From Desertivirga xinjiangensis (GTDB lineage Bacteria; Bacteroidota; Bacteroidia; Sphingobacteriales; Sphingobacteriaceae), in assembly GCF_024436435.1 (NCBI RefSeq), contig NZ_JAFMZP010000009.1:62001-126000 (forward strand): a DNA stretch of 64,000 nt. Reading direction: 5' to 3'. Each line of letters begins with the position of its first letter. The first letter of the stretch is position 1. A program made the translations under genes and the position numbers. A model generated the notes under the pieces. The model was not told the DNA's origin, did not search any database, and was given only the letters and a program-made list of their open reading frames with translations. Below, one piece after another: positions 26,193 through 35,368 of the stretch.

Positions 26193-27068
26193 ATGGGACA
26201 AAAAGCACATCCAATAGGTAACCGTTTAGGAATCATCAAAGGTTGGGATTCTAACTGGTTCGGTGGCAACAACTACTCCGATAAATTAGTTGAAGACGAA
26301 AAAATCCGTAAATACTTGTCAGTTCGTATTTCTAAAGGTGGTATCGCTAAATTAGTTATCGAACGTACATTAAAACGTATTACTGTAACAATCCATACTG
26401 CCCGTCCGGGTATCGTTATCGGTAAAGGTGGTCAGGAAGTTGATAAGATCAAAGAAGAGTTAAAGAAATTGACTAAAAAGGATGTTCAAATTAACATCTT
26501 CGAGATCAAACGTCCGGAACTTGATGCACAGCTTGTAGCTGAAAGCATTGCAAAACAGTTAGAAGCTCGTATTTCTTTCCGTCGTGCCATGAAAACTACT
26601 ATCGCCTCTACTATGCGTATGGGTGCTGAAGGTATCAAAGTAATGTGTTCTGGTCGATTAGGTGGAGCTGAAATGGCTCGTACTGAACAGTACAAAGAAG
26701 GAAGAATTCCTTTGCATACTTTCCGTGCAGATATCGACTACGCTCTAGGTGAAGCATTGACTACTTATGGAAAAATAGGTGTTAAAGTGTGGATCTGCAA
26801 AGGCGAGGTTTATGGTAAACGTGATCTTTCCCCTAACATCGGCCAAACTTCTAATACAAGAGGTAGAAACGAAGGCGCTGCCGGATTCGGTGGCGAAAGA
26901 GGTGGAAATGACAGACGCGGTGGCGGCGACAGAAGAGGTGGTGACAATCGCGGTGGAAACCGTGGAGGTCAGAACCGCGGAGGTCAGGGCGGTCAGAACC
27001 GTGGCGGTCAGGGTGGTGGCCAGAATCGCGGCGGTAACGCAGGCGGTGGCTTCAGAGGAAAGAAATAA
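26193..27068 (+). CDS. rpsC: 30S ribosomal protein S3 with long Arg/Gly-rich tail
   Basis: A 291-residue protein forming the mRNA entry tunnel and helicase with S4 and S5. The N-terminal domain ([14 protein letters not shown]), KH domain ([18 protein letters not shown], about 65-95) and C-terminal domain (GCRMGAEG-like [19 protein letters not shown]) are standard to about residue 210. From about 216 to the end is an unusual tail rich in R, G, N and Q with repeated NRGG and RRGG. This makes it about 60-80 residues longer than short forms such as that of E. coli (about 230). The base composition turns GC-rich there. Confidence 0.96.
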   Translation: MGQKAHPIGNRLGIIKGWDSNWFGGNNYSDKLVEDEKIRKYLSVRISKGGIAKLVIERTLKRITVTIHTARPGIVIGKGGQEVDKIKEELKKLTKKDVQINIFEIKRPELDAQLVAESIAKQLEARISFRRAMKTTIASTMRMGAEGIKVMCSGRLGGAEMARTEQYKEGRIPLHTFRADIDYALGEALTTYGKIGVKVWICKGEVYGKRDLSPNIGQTSNTRGRNEGAAGFGGERGGNDRRGGGDRRGGDNRGGNRGGQNRGGQGGQNRGGQGGGQNRGGNAGGGFRGKK

Positions 27069-27109
27069 TTTAATTTTTAGACATCGTTTTACGATAAAAA
27101 GATACTAAA

Positions 27110-27532
27110 ATGTTACAGCCAAAAAGAACGAAGTTCAGAAAGATGCAGAAAGGAAAGATGAAAGGTTTAGCCACTCGTGGTGCTGAACTTTCATTCGGAT
27201 CTTTCGGTATAAAATCACTGGAACCAGCATGGATTACCAGCCGCCAGATTGAAGCTGCACGTATCGCCGTTACACGTTTCATGAAACGTGAAGGTCAGGT
27301 GTGGATTCGTATATTCCCGGACAAACCAGTTACCAAAAAACCAGCCGAAGTACGTATGGGTAAAGGTAAAGGTGCTCCTGAATACTGGGTAGCTGTTGTG
27401 CGCCCTGGAAGAATGATTTTTGAAGCTGAAGGTGTGCCTTTAGAAGTTGCTAAAGAGGCATTACGTTTAGCCGCTCAGAAGTTGCCGGTTCAAACTAAAT
27501 TCGTTATACGTAGAGATTACGTAGAAGCATAA
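27110..27532 (+). CDS. rplP: 50S ribosomal protein L16
   Basis: A 140-residue protein next to the A-site tRNA and the peptidyl transferase centre. [59 protein letters not shown] and [12 protein letters not shown] are the full family signature. It is followed by a 92-bp palindromic interruption before rpmC, unusual because the two are normally contiguous. Confidence 0.98.
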   Translation: MLQPKRTKFRKMQKGKMKGLATRGAELSFGSFGIKSLEPAWITSRQIEAARIAVTRFMKREGQVWIRIFPDKPVTKKPAEVRMGKGKGAPEYWVAVVRPGRMIFEAEGVPLEVAKEALRLAAQKLPVQTKFVIRRDYVEA

Positions 27533-27537
27533 TTTGA

Positions 27538-27603
27538 GTTATAAGTTTTAAGTTGTAAGTTTTAAGTAGAAATGCCTGGGACGTACAACTTAAAACCTAC
27601 AAC
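27538..27603. repeat. AT-rich palindromic repeat between rplP and rpmC
   Basis: A 23-bp unit (27538-27560) ending AGTTTTAAGTTGTAAGT recurs at 29662-29684 with one mismatch. Within this copy GTTGTAAGTTTTAAGT (27552-27567) pairs with ACTTAAAACCTACAAC (27588-27603), a 16-bp stem with one mismatch and a 20-nt loop. Confidence 0.75.
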
Positions 27604-27624
27604 AACGTAGAACTTAAAAGAAAG

Positions 27625-27852
27625 ATGAAAAACTCAGAAATTTTAGAGCTATCCACAGAAGAGATCGTTGCAAGGGTTAACGAGGAAAAAGCAAGCTTAA
27701 CTAAACTTAAATTTGCGCATGCAGTTTCTGCAATTGAAAATCCTTCCCGCATCAACAAGATCAGAAAAGATATTGCTCGTTTAAACACAGAATTGACTAA
27801 GCGCAAAGCGGCATCTGCTGCAGAGTCAGAGTCCGCTTCTGAAACTGAATAA
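27625..27852 (+). CDS. rpmC: 50S ribosomal protein L29
   Basis: A 75-residue helical protein near the tunnel exit, beside L23. [21 protein letters not shown] and the second helix [20 protein letters not shown] are typical. A short Ser/Glu/Ala tail ([14 protein letters not shown]) extends beyond the usual 60-70 residues. Confidence 0.95.
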   Translation: MKNSEILELSTEEIVARVNEEKASLTKLKFAHAVSAIENPSRINKIRKDIARLNTELTKRKAASAAESESASETE

Positions 27853-27860
27853 TTGTAGAA

Positions 27861-28115
27861 ATGGAAAGACAATTAAGAAAAACCCGTATTGGGTTGGTAG
27901 TAAGCAACAAGATGGATAAGTCTGTCGTAGTTGCTGTAGAAAGGAAAGTAAAGCACCCTATCTATGGAAAATTCGTGAAGAAAACTACCAAATTTATGGC
28001 TCATGACGAGACTAACACTTGCGGTATCGGAGATACAGTGTTGATCATGGAAACTCGTCCGCTGAGTAAAACTAAAAACTGGAGATTAGTTCAAATTTTA
28101 GAGAGGGCTAAGTAA
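27861..28115 (+). CDS. rpsQ: 30S ribosomal protein S17
   Basis: An 84-residue OB-fold primary 16S rRNA-binding protein. [35 protein letters not shown] and the [20 protein letters not shown] motif are complete. One base separates it from rplN. Confidence 0.97.
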   Translation: MERQLRKTRIGLVVSNKMDKSVVVAVERKVKHPIYGKFVKKTTKFMAHDETNTCGIGDTVLIMETRPLSKTKNWRLVQILERAK

Positions 28116-28116
28116 C

Positions 28117-28485
28117 ATGGTACAACAGGAATCAAGACTGAATGTTGCTGACAACAGCGGAGCTAAAGAAGTTTTAGTGATCCGTGTTCTGGGCGGTACT
28201 GCTAAAAGATATGCATCTGTAGGTGACAAGATCGTTGTTACCGTTAAAAGTGCTATCCCTTCTGGTAACGTTAAAAAAGGTACTGTTTCTAAAGCAGTAG
28301 TTGTTAGAACTAAAAAAGAAGTAAGACGTAAAGACGGATCCTATATCCGCTTTGACGATAACGCAGCCGTATTGTTAAACAACCAGGACGAGCCACGTGG
28401 TACACGTATCTTTGGCCCGGTAGCTCGTGAGTTGCGTGAGAAACAATTCATGAAAATTGTATCATTAGCACCGGAGGTATTGTAA
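28117..28485 (+). CDS. rplN: 50S ribosomal protein L14
   Basis: A 122-residue protein at the intersubunit bridge. [20 protein letters not shown], the basic [19 protein letters not shown] segment, and [13 protein letters not shown] give a full-length match. One base before rplX. Confidence 0.98.
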   Translation: MVQQESRLNVADNSGAKEVLVIRVLGGTAKRYASVGDKIVVTVKSAIPSGNVKKGTVSKAVVVRTKKEVRRKDGSYIRFDDNAAVLLNNQDEPRGTRIFGPVARELREKQFMKIVSLAPEVL

Positions 28486-28486
28486 A

Positions 28487-28828
28487 ATGGGAAATATTAA
28501 AAATACACAAGCCAAACTTAAGATCCGTAAAGGTGATTTAGTGCAGGTAATTGCAGGTGATTCTAAAGGTAAACAAGGTAAGGTTTTAGAAGTAGTTCTA
28601 AAAACTAACAGAGTTGTAGTTGAAGGTGCAAATCTTGTATCCCGTCATACAAAACCGAATGCTGCTAACCCTAATGGTGGCATCATTAAAAAAGAGGCGC
28701 CTATCCATATTTCTAATTTAGCATTTGTAGATCCTAAATCAGGTAAACCTACTCGTGTTGGCAGGAAATTGAATAGCGAAGGTAAATTAGTTCGCGTGGC
28801 AAAAAAATCTGGGGAGGAAATTAAGTAA
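28487..28828 (+). CDS. rplX: 50S ribosomal protein L24
   Basis: A 113-residue assembly-initiating 23S-binding protein with an N-terminal KOW motif ([20 protein letters not shown]). The long loop [20 protein letters not shown] and the C-terminal [14 protein letters not shown] are typical. The stop overlaps the ATG of rplE (TAATG). Confidence 0.97.
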   Translation: MGNIKNTQAKLKIRKGDLVQVIAGDSKGKQGKVLEVVLKTNRVVVEGANLVSRHTKPNAANPNGGIIKKEAPIHISNLAFVDPKSGKPTRVGRKLNSEGKLVRVAKKSGEEIK

Positions 28829-29394
28829 TGACTTACGTACCAAGATTAAAATCGAAATATAAGGAGGAAATCCGTACTGCTCTGAAAGATAAGTTTCAGT
28901 ATAAAAGCGTAATGCAGGTTCCTAAATTGGAGAAAATTGCTATCAACCAGGGTGTTGGTTCTGCAACTACTGATAAAAAACAGATTGAAACTGCAATTAA
29001 CGAGTTAACCACTATTACTGGTCAGCAAGCTGTTGCTTCGAAATCTAAAAAAGATATCTCTAACTTTAAATTACGTAAAGGAATGCCTATTGGTGTTCGT
29101 GTAACTTTACGTGACAACCAAATGTATGAGTTTCTTGACCGTTTGATCGCTGTTGCTTTACCTCGTATCCGTGATTTCAAAGGTATCAATGATAAGGGTT
29201 TTGATGGCCACGGAAACTATACTTTAGGTATCTCCGAGCAAATCATTTTCCCTGAGATCAATATTGACAAGATCAATAAGATCATGGGTATGGATATCAC
29301 ATTTGTAACTTCAGCAACAAACGATGTTGAAGCGCTTGAATTGTTAAAGCAATTTGGTTTACCATTTAAAAATCAAACAGTAAATAATGGCTAA
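28828..29394 (+). CDS. rplE: 50S ribosomal protein L5
   Basis: A 188-residue 5S rRNA-binding protein contacting P-site t[55 protein letters not shown] and [20 protein letters not shown] are full signature segments. The gene's end overlaps the start of rpsN by eight bases. Confidence 0.98.
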   Translation: MTYVPRLKSKYKEEIRTALKDKFQYKSVMQVPKLEKIAINQGVGSATTDKKQIETAINELTTITGQQAVASKSKKDISNFKLRKGMPIGVRVTLRDNQMYEFLDRLIAVALPRIRDFKGINDKGFDGHGNYTLGISEQIIFPEINIDKINKIMGMDITFVTSATNDVEALELLKQFGLPFKNQTVNNG

Positions 29395-29656
29395 GGAAGG
29401 TGTAAAAGCACGTGAAGTTAAACGTGCGAAATTAGTTGCTAAATACGCTGAGAAAAGAGCTGCTTTGAAAGCTGCCGGTGATTTCGAAGCTTTAGATAAA
29501 CTGCCTAAGAATGCTTCTCCGGTTCGTTTGCACAACCGTTGCAAATTAACTGGTCGTCCTCGTGGATATATGCGTCAGTTTGGTATTTCACGTGTAACTT
29601 TCCGTGAGATGGCTCTTGCTGGTAAGATTCCGGGAGTGAAGAAAGCAAGCTGGTAA
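29387..29656 (+). CDS. rpsN: 30S ribosomal protein S14 (zinc-free form)
   Basis: An 89-residue 30S head protein. [20 protein letters not shown] and [20 protein letters not shown] are conserved. The length near 89 and lack of the paired CxxC motifs mark the zinc-independent long form. Overlaps rplE; a 195-bp interruption follows before rpsH. Confidence 0.97.
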   Translation: MAKEGVKAREVKRAKLVAKYAEKRAALKAAGDFEALDKLPKNASPVRLHNRCKLTGRPRGYMRQFGISRVTFREMALAGKIPGVKKASW

Positions 29657-29661
29657 AAAAA

Positions 29662-29777
29662 GTTATGAGTTTTAAGTTGTAAGTCGTACGTTTGTGCCTC
29701 TTTAACGGAAAACTATTAAGTTGTAAGTTTTTGTTTTAAGTGATATTCTATTACTTAAAGCTTAATACTTGCAACTT
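29662..29777. repeat. Second AT-rich palindromic repeat, between rpsN and rpsH
   Basis: 29662-29684 repeats the 23-bp unit found at 27538-27560. A further copy of the core AAGTTGTAAGT begins at 29718 and, with TTAAGT ending at 29741, faces an inverted counterpart at 29753-29777 (ACTTAA...ACTTGCAACTT). The region is nearly all A and T and codes for nothing. Confidence 0.7.
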
Positions 29778-29796
29778 ATTACTATAAAAATTAACC

Positions 29797-29838
29797 GATG
29801 GAAGGTCGTCCCTGTGCTCAGGGAAGGAAACCACCATC
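29797..29838 (+). promoter_or_regulatory. Structured leader upstream of rpsH
   Basis: GATGG (29797-29801) can pair with CCATC (29834-29838), enclosing a second hairpin TCCCTG-TGCT-CAGGGA (29809-29824). It ends 13 bases before the rpsH ATG. S8 regulates this operon half through an mRNA site in E. coli, so an S8-related role is possible but unproven. Confidence 0.5.
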
Positions 29839-29851
29839 ATAACAAACAATA

Positions 29852-30250
29852 ATGAATACAGATCCAATAGCAGATTATCTTACAAGAGTAAGGAATGCCA
29901 TCAAGGCCAACCATAGGGTTGTCGAAATTCCTGCATCAAACCTCAAAAAGGAAATCACAAAAGTTCTTTTTGATAAAGGTTACATCGCGAACTACAAGTT
30001 TGACGATAACAATGTTCAAGGCACAATCAAGATTGCTTTGAAATATCATCCGATAACCAGAGTTCCTGCTATTCGCACCATTACACGTGTGAGTAAACCC
30101 GGTTTGAGAAAGTATGCAGGTGTTGAAAAAATGCCACGTGTATTAAATGGTTTAGGGATCGCTATCCTTTCTACTTCTAAAGGTGTAATGACCGACAAAG
30201 AAGCTAAGAACTTGAACATTGGTGGCGAAGTTTTATGTTACGTTTATTAA
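29852..30250 (+). CDS. rpsH: 30S ribosomal protein S8
   Basis: A 132-residue primary 16S rRNA-binding protein. DPIADYLTRVRNAIKANH, KVLFDKGYIANYKF, ITRVSKPGLRKY and the C-terminal STSKGVMTDKEAKNLNIGGE loop are conserved. It restarts the cluster after the repeat-bearing interruption and has its own structured leader. Confidence 0.97.
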   Translation: MNTDPIADYLTRVRNAIKANHRVVEIPASNLKKEITKVLFDKGYIANYKFDDNNVQGTIKIALKYHPITRVPAIRTITRVSKPGLRKYAGVEKMPRVLNGLGIAILSTSKGVMTDKEAKNLNIGGEVLCYVY

Positions 30251-30264
30251 TCGAAGATTAAACA

Positions 30265-30822
30265 ATGTCAAGAGTAGGAAAAGCACCAATCGCAATCCCC
30301 GCTGGAGTTACAGTTTCAGTTTCTGCTGATAACGTGGTAACAGTTAAGGGACCAAAAGGAGAATTGACTCAGCTAGTTGATTCTGATATTACTATTGCCC
30401 AGGAAGACGGAAACGTTACTGTACAACGTCCATCAGAGCAAAAACGTCACAAAGCATTACATGGTTTATACCGTGCTTTGATCAATAATATGGTTAAAGG
30501 CGTTACAGAAGGTTATAAAGTAGAGCAGGAATTAGTTGGTGTGGGTTACCGTGCTACTAATACAGGAAATACATTAGACCTTGTTCTTGGTTATTCTCAC
30601 CATTATGTATTTGAGTTACCTAAAGAAATTAAGGTTGCTACAACAGCAGAAAAAGGTAAGAACCCAACTATTATATTAGAAAGTATCGACAAACAATTAT
30701 TAGGACAGGTAGCAGCGAAAATTCGTTCGTTACGTGCTCCAGAGCCTTACAAAGGTAAAGGTATCAAGTTTGTCGGTGAAGTGTTAAGAAGAAAAGCTGG
30801 TAAATCGGCATCTAAAAAATAA
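30265..30822 (+). CDS. rplF: 50S ribosomal protein L6
   Basis: A 185-residue, two-domain protein near the sarcin-ricin loop. [15 protein letters not shown] at the N terminus, [15 protein letters not shown] in the middle and [20 protein letters not shown] at the end are full family motifs. Followed by rplR after five bases. Confidence 0.98.
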   Translation: MSRVGKAPIAIPAGVTVSVSADNVVTVKGPKGELTQLVDSDITIAQEDGNVTVQRPSEQKRHKALHGLYRALINNMVKGVTEGYKVEQELVGVGYRATNTGNTLDLVLGYSHHYVFELPKEIKVATTAEKGKNPTIILESIDKQLLGQVAAKIRSLRAPEPYKGKGIKFVGEVLRRKAGKSASKK

Positions 30823-30827
30823 TCATC

Positions 30828-31181
30828 ATGGCAGGAGTAAAATTATCTCGCAGAGAGCGAATTAAAAAAGGAATCAGAAAAAGATTAACCGGTTCTGCTG
30901 AGCGTCCACGTTTATCTGTTTACAGAAGTAACAAGGGTATCTATGCTCAAATCATCGATGATACAACCGGTAAAACTTTAGTTTCATCTTCATCTCTATC
31001 TAAAGATTTTGAAGCAAGTGGAACCAAATCGGATCAGTCAAAAGCTGTCGGTAAAGCGGTAGCTGAAAAAGCTGTCGCTGCAGGAATTAGCTCAGTAGTA
31101 TTTGACAGAAATGGTTACTTATACCATGGACGTATTAAATCTCTGGCTGAAGGTGCACGTGAAGGCGGTCTTAACTTTTAA
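30828..31181 (+). CDS. rplR: 50S ribosomal protein L18
   Basis: A 117-residue 5S rRNA-binding protein. [38 protein letters not shown] and the C-terminal [20 protein letters not shown] with EGGLNF are the signature. Confidence 0.97.
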   Translation: MAGVKLSRRERIKKGIRKRLTGSAERPRLSVYRSNKGIYAQIIDDTTGKTLVSSSSLSKDFEASGTKSDQSKAVGKAVAEKAVAAGISSVVFDRNGYLYHGRIKSLAEGAREGGLNF

Positions 31182-31196
31182 CACTAGAAACAGAAG

Positions 31197-31715
31197 ATGT
31201 CAACAATCAATATAAAAAGAGTAAAATCAAGCGAGATTGAATTAAAAGATCGCTTAGTTAGCATCCAGCGTGTTGCCAAAGTTACCAAAGGCGGACGTAC
31301 CTTCAGTTTCTCAGCTATCGTTGTGGTGGGTGATGAAAACGGAGTTGTAGGTTATGGCTTAGGGAAAGCAAAAGAAGTAACTGAGGCAATCGCTAAAGGT
31401 ATCGACGATGCCAAAAAAAACCTGGTAAAAGTTCCGGTAATTAACGGTACTGTACCTCACGAACAATACGGAAAATTCTCCGGTGGTTTCGTTTTCATTA
31501 AACCTGCTGCAAATGGTACTGGTGTTATCGCCGGTGGTGCGATGCGTGCAGTATTGGAAAGTGCCGGTGTACATAACGTATTGGCTAAATCAAAAGGTTC
31601 ATCTAACCCACACAACGTGGTTAAAGCAACAGTTTCTGCATTGTCGCAAATGCGTGATGCTTACACTGTAGCTCAGCACCGTGGTGTAGATCTTAATAAA
31701 GTTTTTAACGGATAA
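31197..31715 (+). CDS. rpsE: 30S ribosomal protein S5
   Basis: A 172-residue protein of the mRNA entry site and decoding fidelity centre. [20 protein letters not shown] with [19 protein letters not shown] (double-stranded RNA-binding domain) and the second domain [19 protein letters not shown] are complete. Confidence 0.98.
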   Translation: MSTINIKRVKSSEIELKDRLVSIQRVAKVTKGGRTFSFSAIVVVGDENGVVGYGLGKAKEVTEAIAKGIDDAKKNLVKVPVINGTVPHEQYGKFSGGFVFIKPAANGTGVIAGGAMRAVLESAGVHNVLAKSKGSSNPHNVVKATVSALSQMRDAYTVAQHRGVDLNKVFNG

Positions 31716-31720
31716 GTACG

Positions 31721-31900
31721 ATGGCGAAGATCAGAATAACTCAGATAAAAAGCGTTATCGACAGAAGCGAGCGCCAGAAGAGAACTGTACAGGCATTAGG
31801 TTTAAAAAAAATAAACCATACTGTAGAGGTGGAAGCTACCCCGGCTATCATCGGGATGGTGAGAAAAGTTAATCATTTAGTAGCAGTAGAAAGTATTTAA
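31721..31900 (+). CDS. rpmD: 50S ribosomal protein L30
   Basis: A 59-residue protein. The frame reads MAKIRITQIKSVIDRSERQK, then RTVQALGLKKINHTVEV, and ends MVRKVNHLVAVESI. Length and pattern match bacterial L30, and the position between rpsE and rplO is the normal one. It lies five bases after rpsE and two before rplO. Confidence 0.96.
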   Translation: MAKIRITQIKSVIDRSERQKRTVQALGLKKINHTVEVEATPAIIGMVRKVNHLVAVESI

Positions 31901-31902
31901 TC

Positions 31903-32349
31903 ATGAACTTAAGTAATTTAAAACCTGCAGAGGGTTCAACCAAAAATAAAAAGCGTATTGGACGCGGTACAGGTTCTGGCCGTGGTGGTACTTCAACGCG
32001 CGGTCACAAAGGTGCCGGATCCAGGTCTGGTAACTCTACTAAGATAGGATTCGAAGGCGGTCAGATGCCTTTGCAACGCCGTATTCCTAAAGTTGGTTTC
32101 AAAAGCATCAACCGTGTAGAATACGTAGGTGTTAATCTTGATGTATTACAGGGTCTGGTAGAAAAGTTTAACTTAACTACTGTGAACTTTGATACTTTAA
32201 AAGAGCACGGCTTAGTTTCTAAGAACGACCTTGTTAAAATTTTAGGCAGGGGCGAATTAAAAGCTAAGGTAGAGGTTACAGCTCATGCTTTTACTGCAAC
32301 TGCGCAAAAAGCAATTGAGGCTGCCGGTGGTGCAATTGTAAAATTATAA
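31903..32349 (+). CDS. rplO: 50S ribosomal protein L15
   Basis: A 148-residue late-assembly protein. MNLSNLKPAEGSTKNKKRIG, the glycine-rich RGTGSGRGGTSTRGHKGAGS and GFEGGQMPLQRRIPKVGF are diagnostic. Three bases precede secY. Confidence 0.97.
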   Translation: MNLSNLKPAEGSTKNKKRIGRGTGSGRGGTSTRGHKGAGSRSGNSTKIGFEGGQMPLQRRIPKVGFKSINRVEYVGVNLDVLQGLVEKFNLTTVNFDTLKEHGLVSKNDLVKILGRGELKAKVEVTAHAFTATAQKAIEAAGGAIVKL

Positions 32350-32352
32350 TTA

Positions 32353-33684
32353 ATGAAGAAGCTGTTCACTACTCTTTCAAATATCTGGAAGATAGAGGAT
32401 TTAAGAGTGCGTATTTTAAACACACTCTTATTTCTTTTAATTTACCGTATAGGCTCATTTATCGTCTTGCCTGGTGTTAGTCCCGTAGCTCTTCAAAACC
32501 AGGAGAAAGAAGGATTGCTAGGCTTATTAAATATGTTTGCAGGAGGTTCATTCTCCCGTGCATCGATTTTCGCGTTAGGAGTTATGCCTTATATTTCTGC
32601 ATCCATCGTGGTTCAGTTATTGGGGATAGCTATTCCGTATTTCCAGAAGATGCAGAAAGAAGGTGAAAGCGGCAGGAAAAAACTAAGCCAGTTAACAAGA
32701 TACCTGACAGTGATCATCACTTTGGTACAGGCTACGGCGTATGCCCGTACGCAGATAGAACCAGATGCAAGGTTTATGCCTGATCCCTGGTTTACTATTT
32801 CTTCGATGGTGATACTTACAGCAGGCACTTTATTTGTAATGTGGCTTGGTGAAAAGATCACTGATAAGGGAATTGGTAATGGTATTTCTCTTATTATCAT
32901 GGCCGGTATTATTGCACAGCTGCCCTCTGGTCTGATGTCTGAATTTCAGTCACGTATCGGCGGTAACGGTGGTATTATTGCTTTCACTGTTGAATTAATA
33001 GCTCTTTTCTTTGTAGTAGTTTTTACTATCCTTATCGTTCAGGGCGTTCGGAAGATCCCTGTTCAATATGCAAAGAAGATTGTAGGGAACAAACAATATG
33101 GCGGGGTCCGTCAGTATATTCCTTTGAAGGTTAATGCTGCCGGTGTTATGCCTATCATTTTTGCTCAGGCAATTATGTTCATTCCGCTTTCTGTTGGCCA
33201 ATTTTTTCCTAATGCACAGGGCTCATTTTTAACTGCTTTAAGCAACTACACTTCATGGCAGTATAACTTGATTTTTGCGCTTTTAATTATTGCATTTACA
33301 TTCTTTTATACGGCGATTACAGTTAACCCGGTGCAGATGTCGGATGATATGAAGAAGAACGGTGGCTTTATCCCTGGCGTTAAGCCTGGTGCAACTACTG
33401 GCGAATATATTGATGCTGTAATATCGAAAATAACTTTACCAGGTTCGGTATTCCTGGCTATCATTGCTATTCTTCCTTCGCTGGCGAGCATTCTGGGCGT
33501 CAATACGAATTTTGCACATTTTTATGGTGGTACTTCTCTGCTGATCCTGGTGGGTGTTGTACTTGATACTTTGCAGCAAATTGAGAGTCACCTGTTAATG
33601 CGTCATTACGATGGTTTGATGAAAACCGGAAGATTGAAGGGCCGTACTGCTGTTTCATCTGGAGCTGCAGGCCCGGTTATCTAA
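32353..33684 (+). CDS. secY: Preprotein translocase subunit SecY
   Basis: The 443-residue channel of the Sec translocon, with ten predicted membrane helices. LNTLLFLLIYRIGSFIVLPG in helix 1, FALGVMPYISASIVVQLL (plug and helix 2 region), QKEGESGRKKLSQLTRY, and KNGGFIPGVKPG near helix 8-9 are typical. Standard position after rplO. Confidence 0.98.
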   Translation: MKKLFTTLSNIWKIEDLRVRILNTLLFLLIYRIGSFIVLPGVSPVALQNQEKEGLLGLLNMFAGGSFSRASIFALGVMPYISASIVVQLLGIAIPYFQKMQKEGESGRKKLSQLTRYLTVIITLVQATAYARTQIEPDARFMPDPWFTISSMVILTAGTLFVMWLGEKITDKGIGNGISLIIMAGIIAQLPSGLMSEFQSRIGGNGGIIAFTVELIALFFVVVFTILIVQGVRKIPVQYAKKIVGNKQYGGVRQYIPLKVNAAGVMPIIFAQAIMFIPLSVGQFFPNAQGSFLTALSNYTSWQYNLIFALLIIAFTFFYTAITVNPVQMSDDMKKNGGFIPGVKPGATTGEYIDAVISKITLPGSVFLAIIAILPSLASILGVNTNFAHFYGGTSLLILVGVVLDTLQQIESHLLMRHYDGLMKTGRLKGRTAVSSGAAGPVI

Positions 33685-33688
33685 GATT

Positions 33689-34474
33689 ATGCCTAAAGTC
33701 TATTATAAGACCTCTGAAGATATTGAGCTAATAAGGAAAAGCTCCTTATTAGTTTCTAAAACTTTAGCTGAAGTTGCTAAGATTATCAAGCCCGGTGTGA
33801 AAACAATCGAGCTTGATAAACTAGCAGAAACTTTTATCAGAGACAACGGCGGAGTACCAGCATTTCTGAACTACAACGGATTTCCTTATTCTTTGTGTAT
33901 TTCTCCTAATGATCAGGTCGTTCACGGTTTTCCCGGCTCGCAGGAGCTGAAGGAGGGCGACATCATCTCAGTTGATTGCGGTGTAATCCTAAATAAGTTC
34001 TTCGGTGATTCAGCATTTACGTTTGCTGTAGGAGAGATCGATACTGAAACTCAGAAATTACTCGATGTGACCCGGCAATGCCTTGACAAAGCTGTTGAAA
34101 AGGCTGTTGCAGGGTTGAGGATTGGTGACATTAGTTTTGCTGTTCAGGACCACGCGGAAACGAACGGATTTGGTGTTGTTCGTGAGCTTGTTGGGCATGG
34201 AGTAGGTGTTAAGCTCCATGAAAAGCCGGAGGTGCCTAACTACGGTAAACGTGGAGCTGGGATGAAATTAGAAGAAGGAATGGTGCTGGCAATTGAGCCC
34301 ATGATCAACCAGGGACGCGCAGGTGTGAAGTTCTGGAAAGATGGCTGGACAGTAAGTACTATAGACGGAAAACCTTCCGCGCACTTTGAACATACTGTTG
34401 CTGTAAAAAAAGGGAAGGCAGACGTTTTATCAACTTTCGATCTTATTGAAGAAGTTTTAAAACAAAAAAATTAA
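33689..34474 (+). CDS. map: Type I methionine aminopeptidase
   Basis: Removes the initiator methionine from nascent proteins. The 261-residue product has all five metal ligands: D96 in SVDCG, D107 in FFGDSA, H170 in LVGHGVG, E203 in AIEPM and E234 in AHFEHT. It has no zinc-finger N-terminal extension. Four bases follow secY; infA has its own -7-like element after it. Confidence 0.97.
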   Translation: MPKVYYKTSEDIELIRKSSLLVSKTLAEVAKIIKPGVKTIELDKLAETFIRDNGGVPAFLNYNGFPYSLCISPNDQVVHGFPGSQELKEGDIISVDCGVILNKFFGDSAFTFAVGEIDTETQKLLDVTRQCLDKAVEKAVAGLRIGDISFAVQDHAETNGFGVVRELVGHGVGVKLHEKPEVPNYGKRGAGMKLEEGMVLAIEPMINQGRAGVKFWKDGWTVSTIDGKPSAHFEHTVAVKKGKADVLSTFDLIEEVLKQKN

Positions 34475-34492
34475 ATATTAAAATTTTTTATT

Positions 34493-34500
34493 TAATTTTG
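34493..34500 (+). promoter_or_regulatory. Putative infA promoter -7 element
   Basis: TAATTTTG fits the TAnnTTTG consensus and lies about 45 bp before the infA ATG. No TTTG is found 19 bp upstream, so the -33 part is weak. Confidence 0.5.
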
Positions 34501-34504
34501 CATC

Positions 34505-34518
34505 CCCGAATTGTCGGG
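34505..34518 (+). other. 5' hairpin of the infA leader
   Basis: CCCGA-ATTG-TCGGG forms a 5-bp hairpin that would sit at the very 5' end of a transcript from the -7 element at 34493-34500. Confidence 0.5.
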
Positions 34519-34544
34519 CGTAATTAAATAGAAATCAATAAAAT

Positions 34545-34763
34545 ATGGCTAAACAAGCCTCTATTGAACAAGACGGAATCATAAAGGAAGCATTGTCAAA
34601 CGCGATGTTTCGTGTAGAATTGGAGAACGGGCATGAAATAATTGCTCATATTTCCGGGAAAATGCGAATGCATTACATTAAGATTTTACCTGGTGATAAG
34701 GTGAAGTTGGAAATGTCCCCTTATGATCTTACAAAAGGCAGAATAACTTATAGATATAAATAA
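34545..34763 (+). CDS. infA: Translation initiation factor IF-1
   Basis: A 72-residue OB-fold factor that blocks the A site during initiation. [40 protein letters not shown] and the end [20 protein letters not shown] are complete. Its position between map and rpmJ is standard. Confidence 0.97.
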   Translation: MAKQASIEQDGIIKEALSNAMFRVELENGHEIIAHISGKMRMHYIKILPGDKVKLEMSPYDLTKGRITYRYK

Positions 34764-34772
34764 GATGAACCG

Positions 34773-34808
34773 CGCATGATCCCAAATATCATTTGATATT
34801 TTCATGCG
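34773..34808 (+). other. Intercistronic hairpin between infA and rpmJ
   Basis: CGCATGA (34773-34779) pairs with TCATGCG (34802-34808), and inside it AAATATCA pairs with TGATATTT, giving 15 bp with a small bulge. No T tract follows, so it is more likely an mRNA stability or leader element than a terminator. Confidence 0.55.
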
Positions 34809-34845
34809 AGCTCCATCTGGAATTTTAAAAATAAATTACTTACAG

Positions 34846-34962
34846 ATGAAAGTTAGAGCATCCATAAAAAAGCGTAGCGCTGATTGCAAAATAATCCGCC
34901 GTAAAGGCAAGCTTTACGTAATTAACAAGAAAAATCCTAAGTACAAACAACGTCAGGGATAA
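34846..34962 (+). CDS. rpmJ: 50S ribosomal protein L36 (zinc-free form)
   Basis: A 38-residue protein reading [20 protein letters not shown], then [18 protein letters not shown]. Only one cysteine remains of the usual zinc set, so this is a zinc-independent L36. Located between infA and rpsM as usual. Confidence 0.96.
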   Translation: MKVRASIKKRSADCKIIRRKGKLYVINKKNPKYKQRQG

Positions 34963-34977
34963 TCATTAAATAGAAAT

Positions 34978-35355
34978 ATGGCAAGGATATCAGGTATTGA
35001 TTTACCAAGAAACAAAAGAGGAGAGATCGGACTTACTTACATTTTCGGTATCGGCAGGGCTACAGCTCAGAGCATTTTAGACCAGGCTGGAATCGACCGG
35101 AATATAAAAGTACAAGACTGGACCGATGATCAATTGGCAGCCATCCGTACTATCATCAATGATGATGTTAAGGTTGAAGGCGCTTTGCGTTCTGAAATTC
35201 AATTAAACATTAAACGTTTAATGGATATCGGATGTTACCGTGGTCTTCGTCACCGTAAAGGTTTACCTGTACGCGGACAAAGAACTAAGAATAACACTCG
35301 TACTCGTAAGGGTAAGCGTAAAACAGTTGCTAACAAGAAGAAGGCTACTAAATAA
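34978..35355 (+). CDS. rpsM: 30S ribosomal protein S13
   Basis: A 125-residue 30S head protein contacting P-site t[35 protein letters not shown] and the C-terminal [20 protein letters not shown] with NNTRTRKG are full signatures. Confidence 0.98.
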   Translation: MARISGIDLPRNKRGEIGLTYIFGIGRATAQSILDQAGIDRNIKVQDWTDDQLAAIRTIINDDVKVEGALRSEIQLNIKRLMDIGCYRGLRHRKGLPVRGQRTKNNTRTRKGKRKTVANKKKATK

Positions 35356-35368
35356 TACCAAATAAGTA

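Noticed and set aside
26779-27108. Open frame of 109 codons overlapping the end of rpsC
   Set aside because: It is a second-frame reading of the GC-rich Arg/Gly repeat of S3, with Val/Ala/Glu repeats and no homology I recognise.
27538-29777. Possible CRISPR-like repeats in the ribosomal cluster
   Set aside because: Only two main copies 2.1 kb apart, no spacers, and AT-rich palindromes rather than regularly spaced repeats.
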